Source: a virus
Length of the DNA: 29,752 nucleotides
IMG/VR virus record: IMGVR_UViG_3300046532_004466
Location: 1-29,752 of that record
Strand: one strand, 5' to 3'
The first letter of the stretch is position 1; every line of letters begins with the position of its first letter. A program made the position numbers and the translations under genes. The notes below the pieces were generated by a model. That model saw nothing but the letters and a program-made list of their open reading frames with translations, had not been told where the DNA came from and did not search any database. Positions 22,284 through 29,752 of the stretch are shown here, piece by piece.

Positions 22284-22883
22284 GTGGATATCGACGAAAA
22301 ATTCGCCGAAGCTTGGGTAAATTCCGAGCACAAGGTCTTTGGCTATAAGCTAAAGCCTTTTTCTTGCTGGCATAAGTTTTTATTGGGCGTCTACGATAGC
22401 CCATTTATATCGCAGGACACCAGAGATCCCGAGGTCGAGGATATAATAAACGCGGTTTTAATCTTTCGCCTATCATATCCTCAAGTTCCCAAGCCCAGCA
22501 GAACTTGGATGAAGATTCGCTTCTTTCTGAGAAGCTGGAAAATAGAGCAAGAAGCTCTAAATCTACGACTATATTTCGAGGACTTTCTCGCCTTTCCGGA
22601 GTTCTGGAAGAAAGAAGAAGATAAGACGAATCGCGGTGGTCCACCGGATGTTCTTTCTACTACTACGGGCTTACTGTCCTTGGGTATCCCCGAAAAAGAC
22701 GCATGGGATATGCCGATTGGGAAGGCGTTCTGGTATGCCTCCGCGTACGCCTCGCAACTAGGGGCTGATTTAGATTTCATTACCGCCAAAGAACGCGCAA
22801 TGGAAGCCAATATTGACAACATAAAGGAGGATATGGAAGCGGCTAGAAAAAAGTTCATGGCGGAGCAAGTGGGAAATGGCTAA
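22284..22883 (+). CDS. Tail assembly chaperone (gpG-like)
   Basis: 199 aa, helical, directly before the tape measure gene, the standard place of the tail assembly chaperone. N-terminal Trp/Phe-rich region (HKVFGYKLKPFSCWHKFLLG) and DPEVEDIINAVLIFRL resemble lambda-type tail chaperones. GTG start without a good Shine-Dalgarno site; an overlapping out-of-frame ATG lies at 22282. A slippery A-AAA-AAG (22847-22853) is in frame near the 3' end, but a -1 shift adds only about a dozen residues. It overlaps the tape measure start. Confidence 0.65.
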   Translation: MDIDEKFAEAWVNSEHKVFGYKLKPFSCWHKFLLGVYDSPFISQDTRDPEVEDIINAVLIFRLSYPQVPKPSRTWMKIRFFLRSWKIEQEALNLRLYFEDFLAFPEFWKKEEDKTNRGGPPDVLSTTTGLLSLGIPEKDAWDMPIGKAFWYASAYASQLGADLDFITAKERAMEANIDNIKEDMEAARKKFMAEQVGNG

Positions 22884-25800
22884 TATACCAGTAAACATGA
22901 CCTTCACGGCCCGAGGGCTGGAGGCGATTAAAGGGGCATTCAATAATCTTATTGAGCCCGCTGCTGTATTCGCGACTACGGGGAGCAAGGCTGGCGCGGC
23001 TTGGGCCGGGATAAAGACGATTCTGATTACTAAAGTTCTCGGCCCTCTATCCCTTTTGTCTGGGGCGGTCGCCGGAGTGATCGGGGGATTCAAGTTATTG
23101 TTTGGGCAGTCTCAGCTTCTAGCGAAGGGCATGGAGCAAGTGCGCGACATGCAATACACGACTACGCAGTTCGCTCCGCTTCTCAATGGAATAGAGAATG
23201 CCCGCAAGCATGTGGAAGAGCTGTATAAATTCGCGTCGGAAACTCCATTTCAAATTGGGGATATCGCCGGAGCGTCCAAGCAACTGGAAATTCTCACGAG
23301 GGGTGCCTTGGGGGGCGCTCAAAACTTAAAGCTGATTGCAGATGCAGCTGCGGTATCAGGGCAGGGAATGCAATCAGTCGGGATGTGGGTCGCGAGGCTT
23401 TATGACGGCTTGCAATCTGGTCGCCCCGTTGGTGAAGCCATGGCCCGACTACAGGAAATGGGGCTGGTCACGGGACTTACTCGAAAGAAGATAGAGGAAG
23501 GAACGGCTGCTGGAAAGAGCTTCACGGAGATGTGGGAGCTAATGGAAAAGGAGTTCTCCAGGAATGAGGGGGCGTCTCAAAAGCTTTCGCAAACTCTAGG
23601 CGGGCTTGAGTCTACCCTTATAGACGTTAAATCGAAATTTGAAGGCCAGTTCGCGGAAAACTTTCTTGAAGGAGAAATGGAAGCCACTAAACGCTCCATT
23701 CTTATGTTTCAAACCATGGAAAAGCCCGTGGCGAGGATTGGTTTCTGGTTTTCCAAGGTAAGCAACGCATGGGAGAAATTCAAAACCGGGCTACTTTCGG
23801 GGTTTGGGGCGTTTGAGGGAGCGGGAGCTAGTATGGGCAAGCTCGTAGATGCGTTTGTCATACTTGGAGCGGCCATCATGGCGGCTCAGTTCTCAACGGC
23901 TATAGTCGGCACTTCGCAATTAGCCGCTTCTTCCGTTCGGGCGGCTATGGCATCTCAGTACCATGGCCTCATGGAGATATATCGCACGGCTGGGCTGAAG
24001 GCGGCTACGGCGTGGTTTTGGAAGCAATCTTTTGCCACGAAAGTATCAACGGTCGCCCAAGGACTATTCAATGGAGTTACATGGGTTGGAACTAAGGCAT
24101 TGGGCATATTTACGGGGGCCTTAAAATCGGCGTGGGCGGCAATGATAGCGAATCCAGCGATCGCTGTTATCGCGGCGTTAGCGGCTATTATTATGGTTAT
24201 GTATCGCCATAGTGAGGCGATGGAGGAGGCCACGAAGCGCTCAAACGATATGGCGGATGGCGCGCGGAAGACGGCCGATGCGTTAAGGGATGAGGCGGAC
24301 GCCATCAGCACTCTTGAGGGTAAGTTGTCGTTAGCACAAAAAAGCATAACTAAGGTCAAGGAGGCACAGGAGGCTTTATCTAAAATTAAATCAGCGAATC
24401 TTTCCATCGCGCACGAAGGTTTCGGCGCAGGGAATTCCTCGGCGATGGATTCATTTACGGGGGGCTTATGGAATAAGACCGAAAGAGACGCCGGGGCAAT
24501 CGAAGAAGGAGGAGCGGAGAACGCCTATCAGACGCAACTGGAGGTCGCTAAAGAAATTCTTAATATTTCCGAGTCTGATATAGCTTTAAATGATGTGAAG
24601 TTGGCTCAAATAGAAGAGCAGGTAAAACTCTCCCAGAAGTTGAAAGACATTCAGTTTGGCAGAAGCATGGAGGAGGCCTCAGCGGCGGGCAAGATTCTCA
24701 TTTTAGAGGGAAAAAAGGAAGAGCTCGCCAGAAGGATAGCGGCTATTGAAACAACAAGAGGCTCTCAGGCCAATATGGCCGGGGCAACGAAAAAATCCCA
24801 AATAGAGGAACAGAGGGCGAAGCTGGACAGGCTAGTGAAGCAAAAGCAAGTTGAGGAAATGAAGGCTGGCGACAAGGCAGATCAAGACGCGGGCGCTGGT
24901 GGATTCACGGAAGGCGCGAAGACTGTTCTTATCGACTATAATCCGCTTCTGACGGGCATAGGTTATATGACGGATCTCGTGGGGATCACGGATGATGCCG
25001 GGAAAGCAATAAGCGGATTAGGGGACGAAATGTTCGGAATCGAGTCAGTAAATAAAGCGCTTACGGATAACGCCGCAGCGACTAAGGCGTTTGAGGATAC
25101 GCTGAATGACGCCGAAAAAACTGATCTACAAAATATACGCTCCGCGCTTGAGGATTCACTTGGGCTCTTAACGGAGCTGAATACGGAGGGTGGAAATATG
25201 ACGTTGGAGTCATTGGAGGGCGTAAGTCTGGAGACTCTTACGTCGGCGCTTCAATCGGGTCGCATATACGCGAACGAGGCCGCCGATGCCATAAACGATT
25301 TGCGAGAACCCGCGAGTTTATTGGAAACGCTAGGTTCCCAAATAGAGAACGTAGATTTCACCGATATCAAGTCCGTTGATGATCTTTCCGATCCCATCAA
25401 GGAGACCATAGCGCAGCTTGGCGAGCTTGGGCTGACCTTTGCGAATCTAGCTTCCGTAGAAGTGCTTCAGGCAACGATCAATAAAACGTCCGAACTGGGA
25501 ACGGTGCTGGGAGAGCTAGGGATAAACGCCGATGAACTCGGATTATCGGATTTTCAAGATGCCATAGCTGATATAAAGAAGGAAACGACGACCGTGAAAT
25601 CCGTAACGAGAACCGCGACGAAGGCGGATGTTGGCAAAGGTGGAGCAGCGTTCGGTAAGGGAATTGCAGAAGGGGAAGAGTTTACTGTTCAGATCGACGT
25701 CGAGACCGGCGAATCCGCTTCCAACGCCTTCAAGGAGATGAGTAATGAGCAGAAATCATTGGTGACAGAGAAAGTTGTGCTACTGCAGAAGGAAAGGAAG

Positions 25801-27135
25801 CAATACTCTGCTCTCACCCAGCAAGCCGCGGAACTACAGAATCAGCAGAATGAATTGCTGGAAAACCTACAAATGACCGTGAAGATGAGGGAGCTGGATA
25901 TAGCCCTTCAGGATAAACTACTACAGCTTGGCATAAAAACTTGGGAGATAGAAAAGAAGAAGAACGAAGCGACCATGGAGCAACTGGAGGCGAAGAAAGC
26001 GCTTCTGCAGGAGGACATGAAAAATCGCGATGAGACGCAATCAAAGGAGGAGATTGGTCGCAAATTGGGGCTGGCTGAAAAATCCGAGAATGAATTCTCA
26101 ACGGAGGAGCAGTTTAGAAAAAACGCGAGCGTGCTGAAAACAAAAGACAACAAGGGCAATGATCGTGATTTCACCGAAGAAGAAATAGATCAAGCGTGGG
26201 ATGCTAGGCAGAAAGCGTGGCAAGAGACCCAGCAAAGCGCTGACGTCGGCAAAAAAATGCGCAAAGTCGATAAAGTCGATAAAGCTATGGGGATTCAAGG
26301 CGTGGGCGGCAAGGTCGAGACGGGTGCCACTTTCGCGGATGATAAAGATCAAGCGGCGTATATAGCTCTAGCGAAAGAACTCGCGAATGCCGCGGATCTA
26401 TCCGATAAGGAGCTAGGGAAGGTTAATGATCAAATAAAAGGTCTAAACCACACGATGGATGAAAACGCCATTAAGATAAAACGCATCGTGGAGCAGCATA
26501 AGCATCTTATAAATATGGCAAAAATGGATCTGAGCATTGACATATCAATACGAGATGATCAATTCGGCGCGGCCCACGACGCCATGCGCGAAATGAACGC
26601 CTTGGAGGAAGAGAATATTCAGTTGCTCAGAATGCGAGCGCTACTAGGTCAGGGCATCGCGAAGGACGTCGCGGAGACCATAGTTTTTAGCGAGCAACTA
26701 CAACGCATTGATGAAAAGCGTAACAACATAACGAAAATGCTAAAGGCGGCGAATAAGACGCAGGAGACGTCCGCGCTCGCCATGCAAGCCAGAGGTGGCG
26801 ATCAAGACGCTAGGAGAAAACTGGAGTCTATCGAAAACAAGGATTTCTTTAAGGATCAACTCAAGGCCGGAGTAGATGCGGGCATGGGGAAAGAGGAAAA
26901 CATTCAACAGGCTCAACAATTACTAAACGCAAAGCTCATGGATGAAGTCGGGGAGACGAAAATCACGGCCGACTCCATGCGTAAGATTGGGGCCGGCGGA
27001 TACGCCGATTCCACAGATCCAATGAAAAGACTCGCCGAAAAACAACTCGCCGCCCAGCAGGCGGTATTGCCAATATTAAGGGAAATGCTGAAAGCACAGC
27101 AAGTACCCGCTCAACCCGCTCAACTACAACCGTAA
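22876..27135 (+). CDS. Tape measure protein, 1419 aa
   Basis: Longest gene in the window, and in the expected place. An N-terminal tape-measure domain (YTTTQFAPLLNG..., ASETPFQIGDIAGASKQLE; about 85-250) with three hydrophobic segments, at about 55-75, 325-342 and 425-440, precedes a long helical coiled-coil body rich in Glu, Lys, Gln and Ala. At about 0.15 nm per residue the tail would be roughly 210 nm long, indicating a siphovirus-like tail. No lysozyme or peptidase motif was noticed. Overlaps the chaperone gene by 8 bp, and its TAA overlaps the next ATG. Confidence 0.9.
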   Translation: MANIPVNMTFTARGLEAIKGAFNNLIEPAAVFATTGSKAGAAWAGIKTILITKVLGPLSLLSGAVAGVIGGFKLLFGQSQLLAKGMEQVRDMQYTTTQFAPLLNGIENARKHVEELYKFASETPFQIGDIAGASKQLEILTRGALGGAQNLKLIADAAAVSGQGMQSVGMWVARLYDGLQSGRPVGEAMARLQEMGLVTGLTRKKIEEGTAAGKSFTEMWELMEKEFSRNEGASQKLSQTLGGLESTLIDVKSKFEGQFAENFLEGEMEATKRSILMFQTMEKPVARIGFWFSKVSNAWEKFKTGLLSGFGAFEGAGASMGKLVDAFVILGAAIMAAQFSTAIVGTSQLAASSVRAAMASQYHGLMEIYRTAGLKAATAWFWKQSFATKVSTVAQGLFNGVTWVGTKALGIFTGALKSAWAAMIANPAIAVIAALAAIIMVMYRHSEAMEEATKRSNDMADGARKTADALRDEADAISTLEGKLSLAQKSITKVKEAQEALSKIKSANLSIAHEGFGAGNSSAMDSFTGGLWNKTERDAGAIEEGGAENAYQTQLEVAKEILNISESDIALNDVKLAQIEEQVKLSQKLKDIQFGRSMEEASAAGKILILEGKKEELARRIAAIETTRGSQANMAGATKKSQIEEQRAKLDRLVKQKQVEEMKAGDKADQDAGAGGFTEGAKTVLIDYNPLLTGIGYMTDLVGITDDAGKAISGLGDEMFGIESVNKALTDNAAATKAFEDTLNDAEKTDLQNIRSALEDSLGLLTELNTEGGNMTLESLEGVSLETLTSALQSGRIYANEAADAINDLREPASLLETLGSQIENVDFTDIKSVDDLSDPIKETIAQLGELGLTFANLASVEVLQATINKTSELGTVLGELGINADELGLSDFQDAIADIKKETTTVKSVTRTATKADVGKGGAAFGKGIAEGEEFTVQIDVETGESASNAFKEMSNEQKSLVTEKVVLLQKERKQYSALTQQAAELQNQQNELLENLQMTVKMRELDIALQDKLLQLGIKTWEIEKKKNEATMEQLEAKKALLQEDMKNRDETQSKEEIGRKLGLAEKSENEFSTEEQFRKNASVLKTKDNKGNDRDFTEEEIDQAWDARQKAWQETQQSADVGKKMRKVDKVDKAMGIQGVGGKVETGATFADDKDQAAYIALAKELANAADLSDKELGKVNDQIKGLNHTMDENAIKIKRIVEQHKHLINMAKMDLSIDISIRDDQFGAAHDAMREMNALEEENIQLLRMRALLGQGIAKDVAETIVFSEQLQRIDEKRNNITKMLKAANKTQETSALAMQARGGDQDARRKLESIENKDFFKDQLKAGVDAGMGKEENIQQAQQLLNAKLMDEVGETKITADSMRKIGAGGYADSTDPMKRLAEKQLAAQQAVLPILREMLKAQQVPAQPAQLQP

Positions 27136-27998
27136 TGGCCAGCATACGAGGAGGAGGATGTCAGACGGGCGGGCAGGTATGCCAAACGCCGCTCGTCGGC
27201 TTACTTGAACAACCCGGGGCGTCGATATCACTCACGTCCACGGGAATGGATTCGGCACAAGTCTCATATAAGTGTCCGCGATATCAGTCGGGAAACTTCG
27301 CTCCCGACGTCGGATGTGGTCATCCATGTGAAAATTGGCTCGCGGTCAAGACGGTCGTTCATACGAATGATGGGTCTTTTGACATAATAAACGTCACCTA
27401 TGAGGGATGTTCCGATGATAAATTTCCAACTGGAGGCGTTAATATAGGAGTAATGGAAAACCCCATAGCCCTCCACCCGAACTACAAGAGTAGGGCGGGA
27501 ACGTGGGGTACCGTATTTGGCGCCGGTAAATCCCCAAATGAATTTGGTCGCCTCTTGGATGAGGATGGAGCGTTCAAGGCGTTCGGACCATTCCCCGATG
27601 GGAGAGATGGTCGTCCGAACGCGGCGGCAGACCCAGGCGCGGACCAACTTGAGGGCGTAGAGGCCTTTTTGGATCCGGGGCAAATGACTTATAAATATAA
27701 TCGCCTCACGGTTAGCTCCCCCGGCGAGAGCAGTAGATGCCTGCCTTCAAACAAGGGTCGCTGGGCATGTGAAGTTGCCTCGTTGCTCGCCACGAGGACA
27801 TCACCGAAATCGAGAAGCTGCCCCCCGTGTAAGCTTCCCCCCAGTGGTCGCAATTGGTTGCTCACTTCCGTTTCAGAGGAGATTCGAGACATAGGAACTC
27901 GAACGGTATACAATACCAGCGTGGAATTTTTGGGCAGTGGCGATGGCGGCTGGAATCCACTCATTTATAAACCCGGCGGTACATACACACTCGACTAG
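27135..27998 (+). CDS. Cys-rich tail-tip protein, 287 aa
   Basis: Unrecognised; the position after the tape measure suggests a distal tail or baseplate protein. Ten cysteines occur in several pairs (GGCQTGGQVCQ; VGCGHPCEN; RSCPPCK) in a Gly/Pro/Ser-rich beta-type sequence, consistent with disulfide- or metal-stabilised folds. The start overlaps the tape measure stop (TAATG). A central stretch of charged Gly/Asp-rich loops (FPDGRDGRPNAAADPG) precedes the last beta-rich part. Confidence 0.65.
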   Translation: MASIRGGGCQTGGQVCQTPLVGLLEQPGASISLTSTGMDSAQVSYKCPRYQSGNFAPDVGCGHPCENWLAVKTVVHTNDGSFDIINVTYEGCSDDKFPTGGVNIGVMENPIALHPNYKSRAGTWGTVFGAGKSPNEFGRLLDEDGAFKAFGPFPDGRDGRPNAAADPGADQLEGVEAFLDPGQMTYKYNRLTVSSPGESSRCLPSNKGRWACEVASLLATRTSPKSRSCPPCKLPPSGRNWLLTSVSEEIRDIGTRTVYNTSVEFLGSGDGGWNPLIYKPGGTYTLD

Positions 27999-29752
27999 GT
28001 GAATGATTATGTACAAAAGCTAACTCGCGTTAGTGGTGGGGATAGCCTCACTGGCACTTTTACGGCATCTCGCCTGAATGCGATTCAGGATGCGATAAAG
28101 GCGTTGGCGCGTGGGGCGAATATTCAAGCAGGAGATGGAATTTCCGTGCAGAAAGTCGCGGGGAACGTAAATATATCGAAAGTTCAAGATCCCGAAAGCG
28201 GGGCGAAGCATAGGCCGATAACTGAATATACATATTTCGCCAAGGAGCTGGACAAGATACATATGACGACGGGGTGTGGGGGCTTAAGCACCGTGGAAGG
28301 CCTGGAGATTCCGCTCAATAGGGTGGATAACAACTGGTGCAAAGGGGGAGTCACCCCACTCAACTTACTTGAGGAGTGCAACAATACTTATGCCTATGGC
28401 GGCGAAATGTTTGAAAGGGACCCCGGGAAGTCATACGGATATTTCATGGAGCCCGGGGTTTATGAAATAACGATAGATCAAACCTCAATACTCAAGCTCG
28501 ACGATTGCGACCAGAAGGAAAACTATCATAACGTCACGATAGGCAACTTTTGCATGGTTGGAAACAAAGGCGCGTCCCCCCATCCCGGGTGCAATCATTC
28601 ATGGACGGGGCAATTGCTCCCCCAATCGGTGATGCTCCATACGATCAATACGTCGAAAAGGCTTCCCCACGATTTCAAGACGAATATCGTAATGGAGATA
28701 GAGCATGGGACGACCGAAAAAGCGGTTATAGCGGGCAAGGCGTGGATTGAGCCAGAGACTCAAGCTTGCGACCTCCCCCCCAAGCCTGATCCGACTTGCC
28801 CGATTTTAGTTTGCTGTTCCTCTACTGACATTTCCTTTGATATCGAAATTCCATGCGTAGTCGTGGGGTCTACCACTACTTCTTGCGTGATACCGCTTCC
28901 CACGTATTCCCTGCATTCCTCATCCACTAATTGTTTATACGATACCTATACGCTGTCCTCCTCGTCAGAAGACTGCTATACATCTACGTATTCGTTGTCC
29001 GAAGGTTCCACTGCCTGCGTTATCACGGGAACTAGTCACGCCGCCACGATCAACGTTCCAGCTTGGTCACTTACCACCAGCTCAAGCGATTGCATACACG
29101 ATACGTATACGCTCACTTCTATCTCCTCCGATTGCACGTACTCTACGTACTCGCTATCCGAAGGTTCCCAGTCTTGCGTTATCTTGGGAGCAACTCAAGC
29201 TGCCACGATCAACATCCCTACATATTCGCTTATCTCTACTTCTAGCGATTGCACGTACTCCACATACTCGCTCTCCGAAGGTTCCACTTCCTGCGTTATC
29301 ACGGGAGCAACTCAAGCTGCCACGATCAACATCCCTACTTGGTCACTCACCACTAGCTCTCTCTCTTGCGTCTTTCAAACGCAGACGATCACAAGTACAG
29401 ATGTGGAGATGTCCTGTGGCGGCGCACAAGTGAATATAACCGGCCATCTCGAAGTGCCATATAACGATTATGATCTTGAGTCGACATCCACAGTGCAGTC
29501 GTTCGGGGATTGGGAAATAACGGAATCTTCATCCAGCTGCGTATATCCCACATACAGCCTTCAAGCCACCTCCGGCACTTGTGTATATGACACGTATACG
29601 CTCGCCTCGATCTCTTCCGATTGCGCGTACTCCACGTATACGCTCGCTTCAATCTCCTCCGACTGCACGTACTCCACATACTCGCTATCCGAAGGTTCCC
29701 AGTCTTGCGTTATCTTGGGAGCGAACACCACCGCTGCGATTAACGTTCCGAC
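27999..29752 (+). CDS. Repetitive tail fibre/tip protein, C-terminus beyond the window
   Basis: Open for 584 codons to the window edge. GTG start immediately after the previous stop. The N-terminus (residues ~19-46, TGTFTASRLNAIQDAIKALA then RGANIQAGDGI) resembles tail-tip and fibre attachment regions. Residues ~50-275 are a Cys/Gly-containing globular part. From about residue 302 it is Ser/Thr/Tyr/Cys repeats (see repeat entry), interrupted by a non-repeat stretch at about 460-510. Probably a host-contact or tail-tip structure; no enzymatic motif is seen. Confidence 0.8.
   Translation, partial: MNDYVQKLTRVSGGDSLTGTFTASRLNAIQDAIKALARGANIQAGDGISVQKVAGNVNISKVQDPESGAKHRPITEYTYFAKELDKIHMTTGCGGLSTVEGLEIPLNRVDNNWCKGGVTPLNLLEECNNTYAYGGEMFERDPGKSYGYFMEPGVYEITIDQTSILKLDDCDQKENYHNVTIGNFCMVGNKGASPHPGCNHSWTGQLLPQSVMLHTINTSKRLPHDFKTNIVMEIEHGTTEKAVIAGKAWIEPETQACDLPPKPDPTCPILVCCSSTDISFDIEIPCVVVGSTTTSCVIPLPTYSLHSSSTNCLYDTYTLSSSSEDCYTSTYSLSEGSTACVITGTSHAATINVPAWSLTTSSSDCIHDTYTLTSISSDCTYSTYSLSEGSQSCVILGATQAATINIPTYSLISTSSDCTYSTYSLSEGSTSCVITGATQAATINIPTWSLTTSSLSCVFQTQTITSTDVEMSCGGAQVNITGHLEVPYNDYDLESTSTVQSFGDWEITESSSSCVYPTYSLQATSGTCVYDTYTLASISSDCAYSTYTLASISSDCTYSTYSLSEGSQSCVILGANTTAAINVP
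28902..29752 (+). repeat. 14-residue TYSL/Cys repeat array in tail gene
   Basis: Protein consensus T-Y/W-S/T-L-x-x-x-S-S-x-C-x-Y-S/D. At least twelve short units are visible, some carrying a longer unit with SEGSxSCVI then ATQAATINIP. One cysteine falls at the same place in each unit. At the DNA level 29121-29191 and 29652-29722 (71 bp) differ at only three positions, all synonymous. The array continues past the window edge. Confidence 0.85.

Noticed and set aside
22847-22853. A-AAA-AAG slippery site near the end of the tail chaperone, as in gpG/gpGT
   Set aside because: A -1 shift adds only about a dozen residues before a stop and does not reach a second domain, so no gpGT-like product is supported, although the site itself is perfect.
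28550-28750. 66-codon plus-strand frame beginning MHGWKQRRV
   Set aside because: It lies inside the much longer continuous tail gene that starts at 27999 in another frame.
28902-29752. CRISPR array or diversity-generating variable region
   Set aside because: The repeats are in-frame protein-coding units without regular spacers, and no reverse transcriptase or template repeat is present in the window.

Overview
The window is part of a tailed double-stranded DNA phage genome (Caudoviricetes, siphovirus-like). It could be a free virus or a prophage; no integrase, tRNA or host gene is visible. The right half follows the lambda head-tail gene order: small terminase, portal, protease-scaffold, decoration protein, major capsid protein, head-tail connector, tail terminator, tail tube, tail assembly chaperone, tape measure, then tail-tip and fibre proteins. 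The host cannot be named. Shine-Dalgarno sites of the AGGAGG type are present at several genes, so the host reads ordinary bacterial signals.

Left arm (1-7063, minus strand): a tightly packed leftward operon in which most genes overlap by ATGA or TAATG. Three of its genes are recognisable by domain: a MoxR/CobS-type AAA+ ATPase (2352-3662), a protein with HExxH and a downstream NxLED motif as in the N-terminal part of CobT/VWA-type proteins (4280-5584), and a VWA-domain protein with a MIDAS motif (1660-2352). They look like a CobS/CobT-like ATPase-VWA module split over three genes. The remaining left-arm genes are unrecognised. From about 5770 to 7475 the DNA, coding and non-coding, is unusually rich in short perfect hairpins.

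Centre (7064-7565): a 500-bp divergent intergenic region with seven palindromes and an AT-rich segment, probably the control region between left and right transcription and possibly an origin.

Right arm (7566-29752): mostly plus strand, but a three-gene minus-strand cassette (HTH protein, DUF3102-like protein, GpA-type large terminase; 9581-12213) is inserted in opposite orientation. Around the terminase and portal lie six very basic proteins of unknown function (8157, 9126, 12490, 14955, 16432, 17349). They carry Gly/Ala-rich hydrophobic segments, and most carry a hydrophobic-x-E-F type motif that recurs at the C-terminus of the scaffold; they are candidates for internal virion or ejected proteins. 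A strong terminator follows the major capsid gene. The window ends inside a large tail gene (27999 to the edge), which carries a 14-residue repeat with one cysteine per repeat.

A recurrent TTGACA about 13-16 nt before start codons of several rightward genes, including a likely internal start for a free scaffold protein, is an unexplained shared signal.
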